The notes beneath the pieces were generated by a model. That model was not told where the DNA came from. It saw only the letters and a list, made by a program, of their open reading frames with translations, and ran no database searches. The position numbers were made by a program, and so were the translations under genes. Of a stretch of DNA of 64,000 nucleotides, positions 34,971-47,800 are shown in pieces (positions within the stretch are counted from its first letter, which is position 1; the number at the start of each line of letters is the position of its first letter). The stretch comes from Cymbidium sinense (lineage: Eukaryota > Streptophyta > Magnoliopsida > Asparagales > Orchidaceae): the NCBI GenBank assembly GCA_021442155.1, contig CM038222.1:56477352-56541351 (forward strand), written 5' to 3'.

Positions 34971-35400
34971 AGGGGTGTCAATCCAAGTTGGCGGGTCAGG
35001 TTCAAGTCTGACTTGAAATTGACTCGACATAAATAAATTTGACTCGAACTTGACATGTTTATTAAATGGGTCAAAAATCTTATTCCGAACTCGACCTGCT
35101 TTCAACTCGGTTGACTCGAATACGATTCGAATGATCTATTTATATATGTATTAGATTAAAATTGGATTAAAATTGAGTTAAATTAAGGTTCACAGATAAA
35201 AAATTAGATTAATTTTGAGATTTGTGGATAAGTAAGTCAAATCTTAATTGGCAGGTTAAAATCAGGTCAACTTGAACTTGACCCGAATAATTAAATGTGT
35301 CGATTTTTTGACCCAAACTTAACCCAAAAATTATTTCGGTCAACCAGAATCCAGATTTTTCGAGTTTTGGAAGTTGCAAGTCATGAACTCAACTTCTTTG
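34971..35400. mobile_element. hAT-like non-autonomous element, one end recognisable
   Basis: It starts CAGGGGTGTCAATCC, matching the CAGGGGTGTCAA-type end of plant hAT-derived repeats. Many GACTCGA/GGTCAA/GACCCGAA words follow, arranged in both orientations around an AT-rich middle (about 35150). The expected opposite end is missing or decayed, so its right limit is approximate. Confidence 0.45.
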
Positions 35401-36078
35401 AGGTTTTTACTATGTAATATACATTTCATAAAAATAAATTCTAGATGAACAATTACTTGTTATGTAAAATTTGATGCATGAATTATGTGTGAACTTATCA
35501 AGATAAAAAAAAAGAATATTAAATGCAATATTGAATCATAAAATCAGTCAAATGAGTGTTATATAATTTCTAGATCACATTATTTCTATTATTTTTAAAT
35601 GCAAATTGAAGATATTGCTTCATGTGTCAATGTGTTGTAACGTGTTTTGTTAGTGGCTTTATTACTAATAGATGATTTAAGAAGTTTTATTTTTTTGGGT
35701 TTTCTTGATGTACCTTTTCTTTTAAAGAAGAGTTTTTTTTTAAAAAAAAAATCTTTTTTAATTATTTATTGAAAAGTGAATAAAAGGATGATTGTGCTAT
35801 ATATAATATTCAAAATTACTTTCAATCTAAAGTTTTAAATTTATGGGGATAGCCATTTACTTATATTTTGTATATTTTCTCATGAGTTTTTTTTTTGGAA
35901 TAAATTGAAAGTTTTATTTGCTTTAATAATTTCTCTATCATATTAGAGCACACCATATTGATTGTGGCTCTCTCTTTAAATAGGAGCTTATTAAATATCA
36001 AACATTAATATTTCATTCAATCATAAAAGAAATAAGCACATAATCATCATCATAGGATAAATTCACTGAAATTAGGAT

Positions 36079-36122
<44 letters not shown>

Positions 36123-37493
36123 GGATTGAAGAAAATAATTTAAAAGGAGATGAGGTGACCCTCTTTGATTTGAATTGAGGCAATTTCTTAGTTCATCCTA
36201 ACTTAAAAGAAAATAATTTAAATTGCATTCAATTTAATTATTTTTCTCATGATTTACTTTTTCCCCACTATCAAAAATTTTTAATTATATTGAATTTAAA
36301 TTTGCCCTCGAAAGTCATGTACCATTGATAGGTGGTTTGTCCTCCCACCTCGCTAAGAACATATGCTCTCCATTATCTTCAATCGGTACTTCATTTGTTA
36401 GAATGTACCCTAATTTAAAGATATTGGGTTGAATATGCACTTATATTTGATCGCTCTCTCAATTTGTAAAATAATTAGTCTTTAAATTTCTATGTAATAT
36501 CTCTCTCTTAAATATTAGTATATTTTCAAATAAGTATAGGACTTATATTCATATATTGTGGCAATTTTAAAAAGTATGTATTAAATGCAATTTTCATAGG
36601 AGTTTTAAATGGGCAACACACCCTCCTATGATTTTTTTTTTTTAATTTGAAGGTATTTCTTTTAGTGTTAAATATTATACTTTTAACTATTTATCTAACC
36701 AATAATTAATATAATTATTATATTAGTATATTTAAAACATTAAAAAATATATTTATTATAGTTAAACATTTCAATTTATTATTATGAATGTGATCATCAT
36801 ATGTCAAGTTAGGCGTAAGCAATCAACTTCTTCTCCTTCAAGACAACTTTTGGGTAAAATTTCAAAACCAATTATAAGCATTCCATGCATATTATTATTT
36901 ACATTATTTATATATAATTCATTGATCTCTTAATAAGTATAATTTGCTTGTATTTTTTTTTTTCAATTTTGATTTCTTGTTTTAACCTATGATTTTAAAA
37001 TTTATTGACATAAATCTTAAATAAATTAATAATGTAATAGAAACATCCTACATGATGATAGAGAACTTCGTGTGGTGGGGGAGATTAGCCAATTATTGTT
37101 CAAGTGGATATAATTGCATATGATTTTAAGAATTATTTAGGAAAAATTAGTCATTAAAAAAGAGGGGTCATTAAGTCATGACTAAACTTAGGGTATGTTT
37201 GAGACAACTATGATAGTTATTTTATAAAAGTATAAATCATCACTTTTTGATCATCATCTCGGTAATAAATCGATCAAAAAAAATTTTCTCATCCGATTTT
37301 TCAAAAATATAATTAACGATATTGTGCTGGTGATACCCACCATTGCCATAACGGGGCATTAGTTTGAAGGTAATCAACTTTTATTTCATTTTTCATTAAT
37401 AATTCAAATAGTACATGAAAAATCTTGCTTGCATATTTATAACTTTAAAAGAGAAAGGAAGAGAAGGAAATCACATCATATATTTTCAGAATA

Positions 37494-37536
<43 letters not shown>
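35401..37536. other. AT-rich gene-free stretch with two TA microsatellites
   Basis: It contains (TA)n at 36081-36119 and another (AT)n at about 37497-37535, directly against the next LTR insertion. No gene recognised. Confidence 0.55.
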
Positions 37537-37537
<1 letters not shown>

Positions 37538-37541
37538 CTAT

Positions 37542-38524
37542 TGATATGACACTTAAAATATCACTAGTCGAAGTACGAATCTTGATGTCAAAAGTAAGTG
37601 GATCCTAAGTTGAAACTGGTCGAGATCAAGCACTTAAAATATAATTAAAAACTTTGGGATATCAGTTAAATCCCTAAATAATACTTAAACATGGAGTGTT
37701 TATAGTCAAATCGAAGGCCTCGATGGTAGATCTAACAAGCTCAAGATCTCATAATTCGATTTCATTTGAGCATTCAAATACTTAAAATACATCAAATGAT
37801 CAAAGGAATCATTTTGAGCCCATCTGAGTGGAGTTTTGATTCATTTATTTATTGAAGCTCTCCTCCAATCTATAAATAGCTCATTCTTCACATGAGGGGC
37901 CCATCTAAAGAGAGGAGACTCTAAAAAGCTTGAAAATCCTCCAGTATCTGCCACCACTGACGGTTGCCAACCACCTCCGTACCACCGCCATTGCCGTGCC
38001 GCCGCCACGCATTCCCATCATTCGTTCCGCCGGTTCATCGACATTGTTGCCACCACTGGCGTTAATTCGGTCATCATTGCACCACTGACGTCTGCGTTAA
38101 ACTGCTGGATCATCACTGCTGACATCCGTATTATCATCGGACTATCGCTGACCATCTTCGCTGATCATCACTGGACGACCGATCACCGCTGACTCTCCGT
38201 TGTTTCACTATCATCTACCACCACTGAATCTACAACGAACTGACTATATATAGCTCTTTGTTGATTCGATTCATTGTCAGTCATTCTCATATACAATTCT
38301 GTAATCCCGTTATTGGAAAAATTTTGTACTCTGAAACCGATATATAGTGGAAGATTTTATTGGGCTAGACCCCGTGATTTTTTTCCTCTTTTCGAGATTT
38401 TTCCACATAAAAATTCTAGAATTTTATTATTAATTCTTCAAATATCTATGTGTCTGCTAGACTCAGCAACAAAGCTAAGATGTAAACTTTTATTCTATCA
38501 TAATTAATTTTTTAGCATGTAATA
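37542..38524 (+). mobile_element. Solo LTR, family A copy 2, upstream of AXR1
   Basis: 983 bp from TGATATGACA to GCATGTAATA, flanked by ACTAT at 37537-37541 and 38525-38529. It is of the same family and orientation as 33686-34465, sharing the CAAAGTACGAATCTTGATG-like start, the TATAAATAG box at 37871, the CCACTGACGGTTGCCAACCA leader and the TTTTCGAG tail. It ends 336 bp before the AXR1 start codon, on the same strand, so its promoter or polyadenylation signals could influence that gene. Confidence 0.92.
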
Positions 38525-38529
38525 ACTAT

Positions 38530-38860
38530 GATGATATTAAAATGATAAGTCAAAAGAGTCCAATAAATTTCATGTCACATAAATTTTTTTATTTTTATGA
38601 TATTATTATGCATAGTATAATTATTATCTTACTTTTTAGGTGGATGGATGAGGGTATAATCCACCACCTGGTTAAAATGTTACCTTCGATAATAATGAGA
38701 AGCGTGACGCTTCCCGTCGTCGTATATGCAGCCCGACCCGGACTTATTAGTACTAAGTACGGGTCGATCCGGACCATCCGCCTTTCCTCAGAACCCCTAA
38801 ACCAAGAAGACTCACAGTTCGCAGTGTCTGGCACAAACCTGGAGCTCTCCTAACGCGCCG
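38530..38860 (+). promoter_or_regulatory. AXR1 promoter-proximal region and 5' leader
   Basis: Only 331 bp separate the solo-LTR duplication from the AXR1 ATG. From about 38700 the sequence becomes CpG-rich. It has an imperfect palindrome ACCCGGACTTA...TAAGTACGGGT at about 38737-38765. There is no clear TATA box in the last 150 bp. The core promoter is presumably here or partly replaced by the LTR. Confidence 0.45.
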
Positions 38861-41800
38861 ATGGCGGCTGAGTCCAAGACTAAATACGATCGTCAGCTTA
38901 GGTACCTTTCATTTGATCATAAGCCTCTACAAAACGATAACTTTCGTCCCAGTCTTTCGGCATTCTCCATCCTCTCTTCTTGCCCTATTCTGTTTAGTTT
39001 AATGAAATTATTAGCATTATGTGTGTTCAATTAGAGTGATAAGTGGTTGTTTTACTGCCCTTCATTGATACGGTTCCTTCTGGTAAGTCCTGCTCGGTTA
39101 TCATTTTGCTTTTAAGATTCTCTTATGTTTATTCTGTGAAATCCATGATTTAGGTATCACTGCCATCTACTCTGACCTTACTTCTGCGAAATAAATGTAG
39201 AATGTGTGATACATCTTGTTGCTTGTTATGTTGGTTCCAGTATCACATAGGATGCATATTGCAGGATTTGGGGTGAGCAAGGGCAAGCAGCGCTTGAAAA
39301 AGCCAGCATATGTCTTCTTAACTGTGGCCCTACTGGGTCCGAGGCATTGAAGAATCTTGTTCTTGGTGGTGTTGGCAGTATCACTGTTGTTGATGGCACC
39401 AAAGTGGAAAAACATGATCTTGGAAATAATTTTTTGTGTACGTTTTTCTTTTAAATTAGGTGATCTTATTTAAAGCTGGATTTCTTTTATTGATGCTTTT
39501 TTTTTGCTTTATTCAGTGGATGAAGCAAGTCTGGGGCAGTCGAAGGCAAAGTGTGTGTGCGCCTTTCTGCAAGAGTTAAATGACGCTGTTAAAGCCAAAT
39601 TTGTTGAGGAGTATCCTGAAGCTCTGATAGAAGGAAATCCTTCGTTCTTTTCCTCGTTTACCCTAGTAATAGCGACTCAGGTATGTAGCATAGTTGCTTC
39701 CATTGTCTTCATGTTGAATTTGTTATTTATTTATTTATATGTTTTTTTTTTTTTGGTACGCAGGAATTCCTTATCTTAGTTTCATAGCCTTGAATTAAAT
39801 GTTTTTTGTTGGTCATACTGGCAATCCTTACTCTTCTTTTGGGCACTTTATTCTATTTCATGTTTCTATTTTTAAGAATAGAGGTGATGCACAATAGTGT
39901 GCAAATTATAAAGGAATTATGTTAATATGCCTTACATTAAAACTTTGGAAGAGTAATTGAGCATAGGTTACAGCGTGATACAAAATTTTTTCAAAAGAAG
40001 TTTAGATTCATGCCTGGTAGGGTCTATTATGGATGCTATACATTTGTTGAGAAGTTTAGCATAGAGAGAATAAGGAGGATCAACGTATGATATTTGTTGA
40101 TTTAGAGAAAACATATGATAAAATGCTAAGAGAAGCGCTTTGGAGAGTTCTAGAAAAGAAAGAAGTTAATATTGCGTATATTTAAGTCATAAGGATATGT
40201 ATACTGGAGCTATTACTCGTGTTTAAACATAGGGAGGATTGATCAAGTATTTTTTTTATTTGTTGTATTACAATAAGGTTGGACTTTAAGCCCATATTTT
40301 TTTGCCGTAGTTATGAATGTTTTTACTAGACATTTACAAGAGGATGTATCTTGATGTATGCTTTTTGCTGATAATATTCTTCTTATTGGTAAGACTAGAG
40401 AGGGAGTTTAAGAAAAAAGCTTGAATTATGGAGGTCAACCTTAGAGTCCAAAGGCTTTTGTTTGAGTAGATCTAAATCCAAATACATGGAGTGGTGTAAT
40501 TTTAGCAGTAGTAGATCTAGTGGTGGGGTTGTGACAATGGGTGATCAATTCATAAAAAAGAGTGAACATTTTAGACATCTCGGTTTTGTTGTTCAAGGTG
40601 TTGGTGAAATAGATGGGGATGTCATTAGTAGAATTCAAGTTGGATGATTAAAGTGGAGTAATGCATCAGGATTGTAGTGTGATAGAAAAGTGCCGCTTTG
40701 ACTTAATGAAAAATTTTATAATATTATGGTGAGGCCTGCAATGCTTTATGATGCAAAATGCTAGCCAATAAAAGAGATGCATAAAATTAAGTTAAATGTT
40801 GCAGAGATGAGGATGCTCATGTGGATGAGTAGCTTTATACTTAGAGACAAAATGAAAAATAAATATATATATATGAAAAGGTTGGAGTTGCTCCAGTGGA
40901 AGATAAGATTAGAGAGAGTTGCCTCACATAAAACATAGTTAGGAGAGTGGATGTATTAGATTTCACTTATGTTAAGAAAGTTAGAGGTAGACCTAGAAAT
41001 ACTTGGTTAGGAAGTATAATAAATGACCTATTCTATTAGAATTAAATGGAAATATGACATTTAAAATGACGCAATAGAGCAAAAAAATTATGTAGTCGAT
41101 CCCACGTAGTGGGATAAAGGCTAGTTATTATTGTTAGGGGTATTTGATATTTTGATGATAGATGAGAAGCAATAAGGTTTGTGATTTTTTAACTATTTTA
41201 ATTAGTTAGGTTGTGAAATTCAAGAAAAGTTTAAGCTTAACCTTTCCATGCATCGAAGCACATCATGAAGCATGCACTTCACATCATTATGCTTACACTT
41301 TATGCAGTGAACACTTTGTTATTCACTCTTTATATCATTTTTCTTTGAAGTTTACTTTTTTATGCTTAAAAATGTGTTTTTAAACACTGTTCGTGATTTA
41401 AAACAACTTAAACTGAACATTTATTTTATGGCTTTCATATTTATGTAAAATGTAAGATTATTCAAGCAAATTTGTGTAAGCGTTAGTTGTATTTATTCAT
41501 TTAAATCTATGAAGTGTTGTAGGTGTATTGGATGGAGGAAGGAAGCAAGCAATGTGTTTCCCCACTCATTAGCATGGTTCAAGTGGTAGTGTTCCCACTT
41601 CACAAAGTGTGAGGTGATGGGATCATTTCTCAGCCATTTTGGTGGTTTAAAAAAAAAGAAAGATGATAAAAGAAAAAAATGTAATATTGTTTGCATCATA
41701 CTTGTGGTTCTTGTTCCTATTGCATCAGTTAGATATAGTAGTATGTTCCCCACATATTTGGATCTCTGGTTCTTTTTGAATAATCATTTTTTAACTGCTT

Positions 41801-44800
41801 CAGAGGTCATGTGTTTTTGTATTTCAGTACCTCAATAATCAAATTTTAAGCTCAAACCTTTGGCTTGACAGCTATTGGAAACTTCGTTATTAAAGCTGGA
41901 TAAGATTTGCAGACAATCTGATGTCATGATGTTAGTTGTACGCTCATATGGACTCACTGGGTTAGTTCGGATTTGTTTAAAGGTAATGAAATGAATCTTT
42001 CTATGAAAGATTTTACTATTCATCTAGTGAGTGCATAGCGAGTAGAATCTGATTTCACATCTTTGCTATTCATAGGAGCATGATGTTGTTGAGTCAAAAC
42101 CTGAACATTTTGTGGATGATCTGAGACTGCACAATCCATGGCCTGAGCTGAAAGAGTAAGCAGGAAGTACCTTGACGTAGCTAGATATTGTCATTTGTTA
42201 TCATCATCATCATTAGCCTCATCCTATTTGTGTCGAATTAAATTCGTCTTACATCATACTAATATAGTTACTTGAGATCATACTAATATAGTTAGAAAAT
42301 AGTTTATATCAAGGAGTTTTTTGTTGCTTAATTAATAATGCTTTGCATTGATGTGCAGAAAATTTATTAGTTGGTTAGATTCTCCCTGATCTTTTAGCTT
42401 GTCAACAGGTTTGCAAAAACTATGGACCTAAACGTGACAGATCCTGTTGTACACAAGCATATACCTTATATAGTTATCCTTATCCATATTGCGGAAAAAT
42501 GGGCCGATGGACATGGTGGATGTTTACCGACTACTAGACAAGAGAAAAAGGAGTTTAAGGTATAGAACTAAAAATTATTTATTTATTTTATTCTTTTTCT
42601 ATTGTTTAGCTCTTATAATGCCATGTCTATCCTTGTTATGTTTGTTTCCTCAACAGGATCTAATAAAAGCTTACATGCTTAATATGGATGAAGAAAATTA
42701 CAAAGAAGCTATTGAATCATCATACAAAGTTTCCTTACCTCATGGAATTAGTAAGCTAGTTATATTTTCTATTGAAATTTTGATAATAATGTATGCGTAC
42801 CCTTGTATTTTTTTGAAAAAGGCCACCCTTGTTTTTGATGCATTTATTGTGCAAATTATTGAGTTTATTAATAACTTGGATGCTAAGATAGCTTGATTTT
42901 TGAAGCTTAACGTTTTTCATTCAGGTTTTTGAATCCTTAAGTTTCCTTTTAAAAAGTATCATGCTACAGGTTTTATCATTGTGGCATTCTTAATTAGCTA
43001 TAAACTCCCTGGTCACAATTCAAGCATGGTTTATTGCAGTTGTGGACCTATCCTTGTTGTGTCCTTTGGTAAGCTGATGGAAAAATTAGCTTAAAGCAAG
43101 AGGAACTAGTACAGCATGCACTCACCTAAAACTTAGCTACTAGCTTTAGCTATTAAAAATTAACGAGCATTGTAATAAGGTGGATAACATCCTTCTAAAT
43201 TGTTGTCCAATATAAGTTCCTAATAATTGTAAGCATTTTATAATCCCTGCTTAACCAGGCGGCATTGCAGCAGCTCTTGTTACCAGTAATGTGCGTTTGA
43301 TTATCAAACAGATGCTTTGAATGTCGCTGAGGTCCTTGGATTCATTGAGTTGGCTTTCTTGAGCACAGAACATGGTTTAAAAATGAAAGTAATAAAGTAA
43401 TATATGCTGTCTCTAATGAAGCGACTGAGTTGTTTTTGTGTATTCTGTCCAAACATGAGATTAGTAGTTCAAATTCCATAAAGGAATTAAATGTAATTTT
43501 CCTTGAACCTTCTACATATTAGGTTGATGACCTGAGAAGGGGGAAAAAGGAAAAATAAAACAGAAAAAAGGCTTATCATCATCTCTAGGAGGTAGGAACC
43601 TTCAGTAGGCTTAAATTACTCTTAATATGACAATTTATATGCTTTTAGTAGGTGATCATTTGCAGTAGATCTATACATAAGAAACTTGTGGTCAGCAAAT
43701 GTTAAATTCAATTGCTTGAGCAGATAATGAGATTGAGACTTATGCTTCTATTCATCTTCTTGATGAGATGGGGGTGCTATTCTCCTTGGTAAAGTGATTG
43801 ATTCCTAAATACTTGATGATGTCTGTTCTTGCATGTCAGGTTCCCAACTGCATCAAATCATAAATGACAATGCTGTTGAAGTTAATTCAGCATCACCGGA
43901 CTTCTGGATATTAGTTGCTGCTTTGAAGGTACATTGTATCTTTTTCAAAGTATTTATGGTCATTTGAGAAATTTGTTACTGTGCATGTGTTGAGTATTTA
44001 TATTTGATTTTATGTATTTGCTCGAAGAGAATTTCTTTTGTTTTCGTTGACATATAATTAAAAATCAGGCATTGCGTTTGCTTCTTTTTCCTTAGGGTAC
44101 TGTATACTGATAGTATTTATTGTGCTCAAATATATTATTATTTTTAGGAATTTATTGAAAATGAAGGTGCTGGAGAACCACCTCTTGAGGGATCAATACC
44201 TGATATGACATCCTTGACGGAGTTAGTTTCTAAATTGAACATATGGAGCTCTAAGTTTTATTTTTGTGCTGCATTAAATCATAACTGCTGCGGTGATAAA
44301 CACATTTCTTGTGTATGACAGATATTACATCAGCCTACAAAGGATTTACCAAGCTAAGTTTGAGTCTGATTTTCTTGCTATGGTGCATCGTGTAAGGGCT
44401 ATGTTGAAGAGAATTGGTAGGGATCCTGATTCTATATCAAAGGCCTTCATCAAGAACTTCTGCAAAAATGCTAGAAAGCTAACTGTAAGTCCTGAAATAT
44501 ATTTTTCATGTTACTTATGATAAATCACCTTGCGGACAAATATTATATTCTCCATCCATTGGACCACTTAGTGAATCTAGGTGCAATTAAAGTACACAAT
44601 TTATTTCCATCTTTATTTTTGGTTCTTTACTTTCTCAGTTGTTCAACTCGACTGAATCTTGTTATGTTCTACACAATTTAAATGCTCATTTGAAATGAAC
44701 TATTTTTAAGAGTAGGATTTGCATTAGCAATTTAATTTAGCCTATTGTCTTGAACCAGTCATTATGTCAGCATCAGTGGTTGGGTAGAGATTTATCTTTA

Positions 44801-47800
44801 TGTTTCTAAGGAAGAACATGAGTGGCCCACCTTGGGATAAGGCTATTTATGATTATTTAGTTGAGAATGAGTAAAATGACTCCTGCCTCAATTTTCAGGA
44901 AGATTCTCTCAACAAGCTTCTCTCAACCATTCCACAAAAGCTGGCTGCACCAGGTTATTTGGAGATTGGTGCAAGTTTGCATCCTAATTTTTGAAAGTTA
45001 GAAGGTTGCTCCTTGATTATGGTAGATTTTGTGTTGAACTATCATATTGTTAGCTATTTTAAAATTATTTGATATGATCGGACACCTTGTCTATTTCTTA
45101 TTATTTAGTAAATAAAAAAGACTTTTGATGATAGAGATAATGATATTATTTTGGAACTAGTTTCAATCATGTTATTTTAGAATGATAAAAAAAAAAATGA
45201 CTTCGTCCAACCTTGTCCAATGACCCATTTAGTCGAAAGGTGGTGCTTGGGTTCACCATGAGTTGGCGCCCTTAAATGCCACCCATTTCCCATATCGATG
45301 GAATACAAGAAATGGAAAAGAAAATGAAATAAAGGGATTCCCATCACATCATTAAAATGCTTGAAACTTATTTTTATTAATTAAAGTTGTCACTACATGC
45401 TTAAAATTGGCGCCTTACAAACAGGGTTCAAATCACACAAAATAGAAGGAAACATTTTAAACTCCCAAAAACCTATATGGTTTAGCCGACATCAGCCAAC
45501 CATCGGCTCCCATGCTGATGATCAACCTACCCAATGTCTTCACATTGCCAATGACTTTCCCCTCCTCGGCTCTCCTCCCCATCTTGTGCCAACTAGAAAC
45601 TTTGAGAGATGGTAATTGTGAGAAATACTCATAGGAAATATATGAATTATTTAACCATATAAATCATGGCTATAGGTTGATAATAAACATGATAGTTGGA
45701 CAATGAGGCAAAGAAAATATGTTAGTAAAACAATGACAATGATGATTTTAGGTAAAATTGTGGAGTTTGGCGACATTATAGTTGTTTGATTCATACATGA
45801 TCATGATCATGATCATCCACTTGGTCATTTGCTTGGGTGCAACTTTCCTACAAGGTCGTGCTTAGGAACCTGTCAGCTCCCTCATAGAATCGATAAGTAT
45901 CATTCCTTGAGAAGTTGTTTATTAGGTCACATCTATCCACCACAATATAGTTTACATCTTTAAACTAACATTATTTTCATACATTCATTCAATGCTGTCA
46001 GGTCATACATTTCATGCATGCATTGACAAGTGGTTAATCATGCTATGGTAACAGTAGTTTGATATCAGAAGTTATCTTCAATAGGTGGCTGAAAAAATAG
46101 AAGAAAAGAAGAAATTTATTTGTAATGTTTCATAGTCTTGCCTTAGTTGTAGGCACAAAGGTTTGATGTCAGCCACTTTTCATGAGCTATTAGTCCAATA
46201 GAGTCTTCACCTGCACTAAACTAGAATAACCTCCCTTAGTTGGTCTCAGACCACTTAATATTGGGGGCCGATGGGGAGATAACTACTAGCATAGTTGAAC
46301 AATGGCTCCATAGTGATCAGTCTTTTTATATGGTAGCTGATGCCACGTGGTTTCTTTTGCGAAATTTGTCTTCCATGGAAACTTGTTTTATCCCTGTTTT
46401 TTAGCAGCTCTCACTAGCATATTAAAGGGAATCAAGATATGCGGCATAAAATATGTTGTCAATCAGACAAGCCTCAATAGGTTGTGAAAATGGTCATTAA
46501 ACAAGTTGAATTGGAACTAGCCTTATTGAATAGCTGAGTTGGCTGTATTCCTTTATACGGGCTTTACTCATCAAGGTAATCACCATCTAGATACCCCGCT
46601 AGACAAAATTTAGCAGCTCTCACTAGCATATTAAAGGGAATCAAGACATGCGTAATAAAATATGTCGTCAATCAGACAAGCCTCAATAGTTTGTCAAAAC
46701 TGTCATTAAGCAAGTTGAATTGGCACTAGCCTTATTGAATAGCTGAGTTGGCTGTATCCCTTTATACGGGCTTTACTCATCAAGGTAATCACCATCATAC
46801 CCTGCTAGACAAAATTCATTATTTATTCTAAGCATCACTTTATTGCGGTTCATACGATCAGGACTCATCAGATTTCTCTTGAGATTTTGGGAACCTACTC
46901 ATTGGTTCTAACTAAAGACACTATTTTTTTCTAAATAATTTTTTTGGGCCCTTACAATATATTCTCTAGTTTTTAGGGCATAGGTCTTATGTTGAAGAAA
47001 TGACAATGACATTAAGGACTTCTCTTGCTCTTTGCATGTATTTTAATCTATATTTAATCTTGTGCTCAAAAAATTTGTAATTGGCCTTGCACACATCTTA
47101 TCATCAAAAAAACATTTGAGATATGTTTTTAAAAAAGGAATGAATTTTGTAAAAAGAATTGTGTTGAATGAGGATGATGCACCACTTTTCATTTTTCTTA
47201 AGAGTTGTTGGAATTCTGTTGTCTTCTTTTAGATTTTTTGCAATATGTTCACTTTGTTATGCATAAATAGCTACTAATCTATTGATTTTTCATAATTATA
47301 GATTTTATTTTTAATCTTTATTAAAAGGCCATAATTTTATCATTAGATTTTTATTCTATCCTTTTTTTTTTAAATTCATCATCATCATGGTATCAACCTT
47401 ATCTCAACAATTTTGGGCTCACTTAATAATCTTCATCTTTATTCAACCTGTCTTATCAATCCATTACATGTTTACCTATTTTGTGCAGATGTTTCTCAAA
47501 ACTTGTATGAAAGTTTACTTTGTTCCATCCCTTTTTTCTAATCATTTAGTATGACTCTTGTTTATCTGTCTTATTAGCACTTCATGTACCATTCATTATA
47601 TATATATATAAAATGATTGAGCTTGATTGAGTCAATAATTTGTTCGTGTTTACTATTTAGCTCATTCAAAATTTGGTGTATTCGTATTCAGCTCTTTGAA
47701 ATTGTTCATGTTTGGCTTGTTAGAATTCAAACCAATCATGAGCCAAATTTGAAGGGCCAACATATTATAATCATTATACCTTTTTATTAATCAATTAGTA

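Noticed and set aside
38542..38853. Plus-strand frame just upstream of AXR1
   Set aside because: It is out of frame with AXR1, crosses the LTR flank and the CpG-rich leader, and has no recognisable domain.
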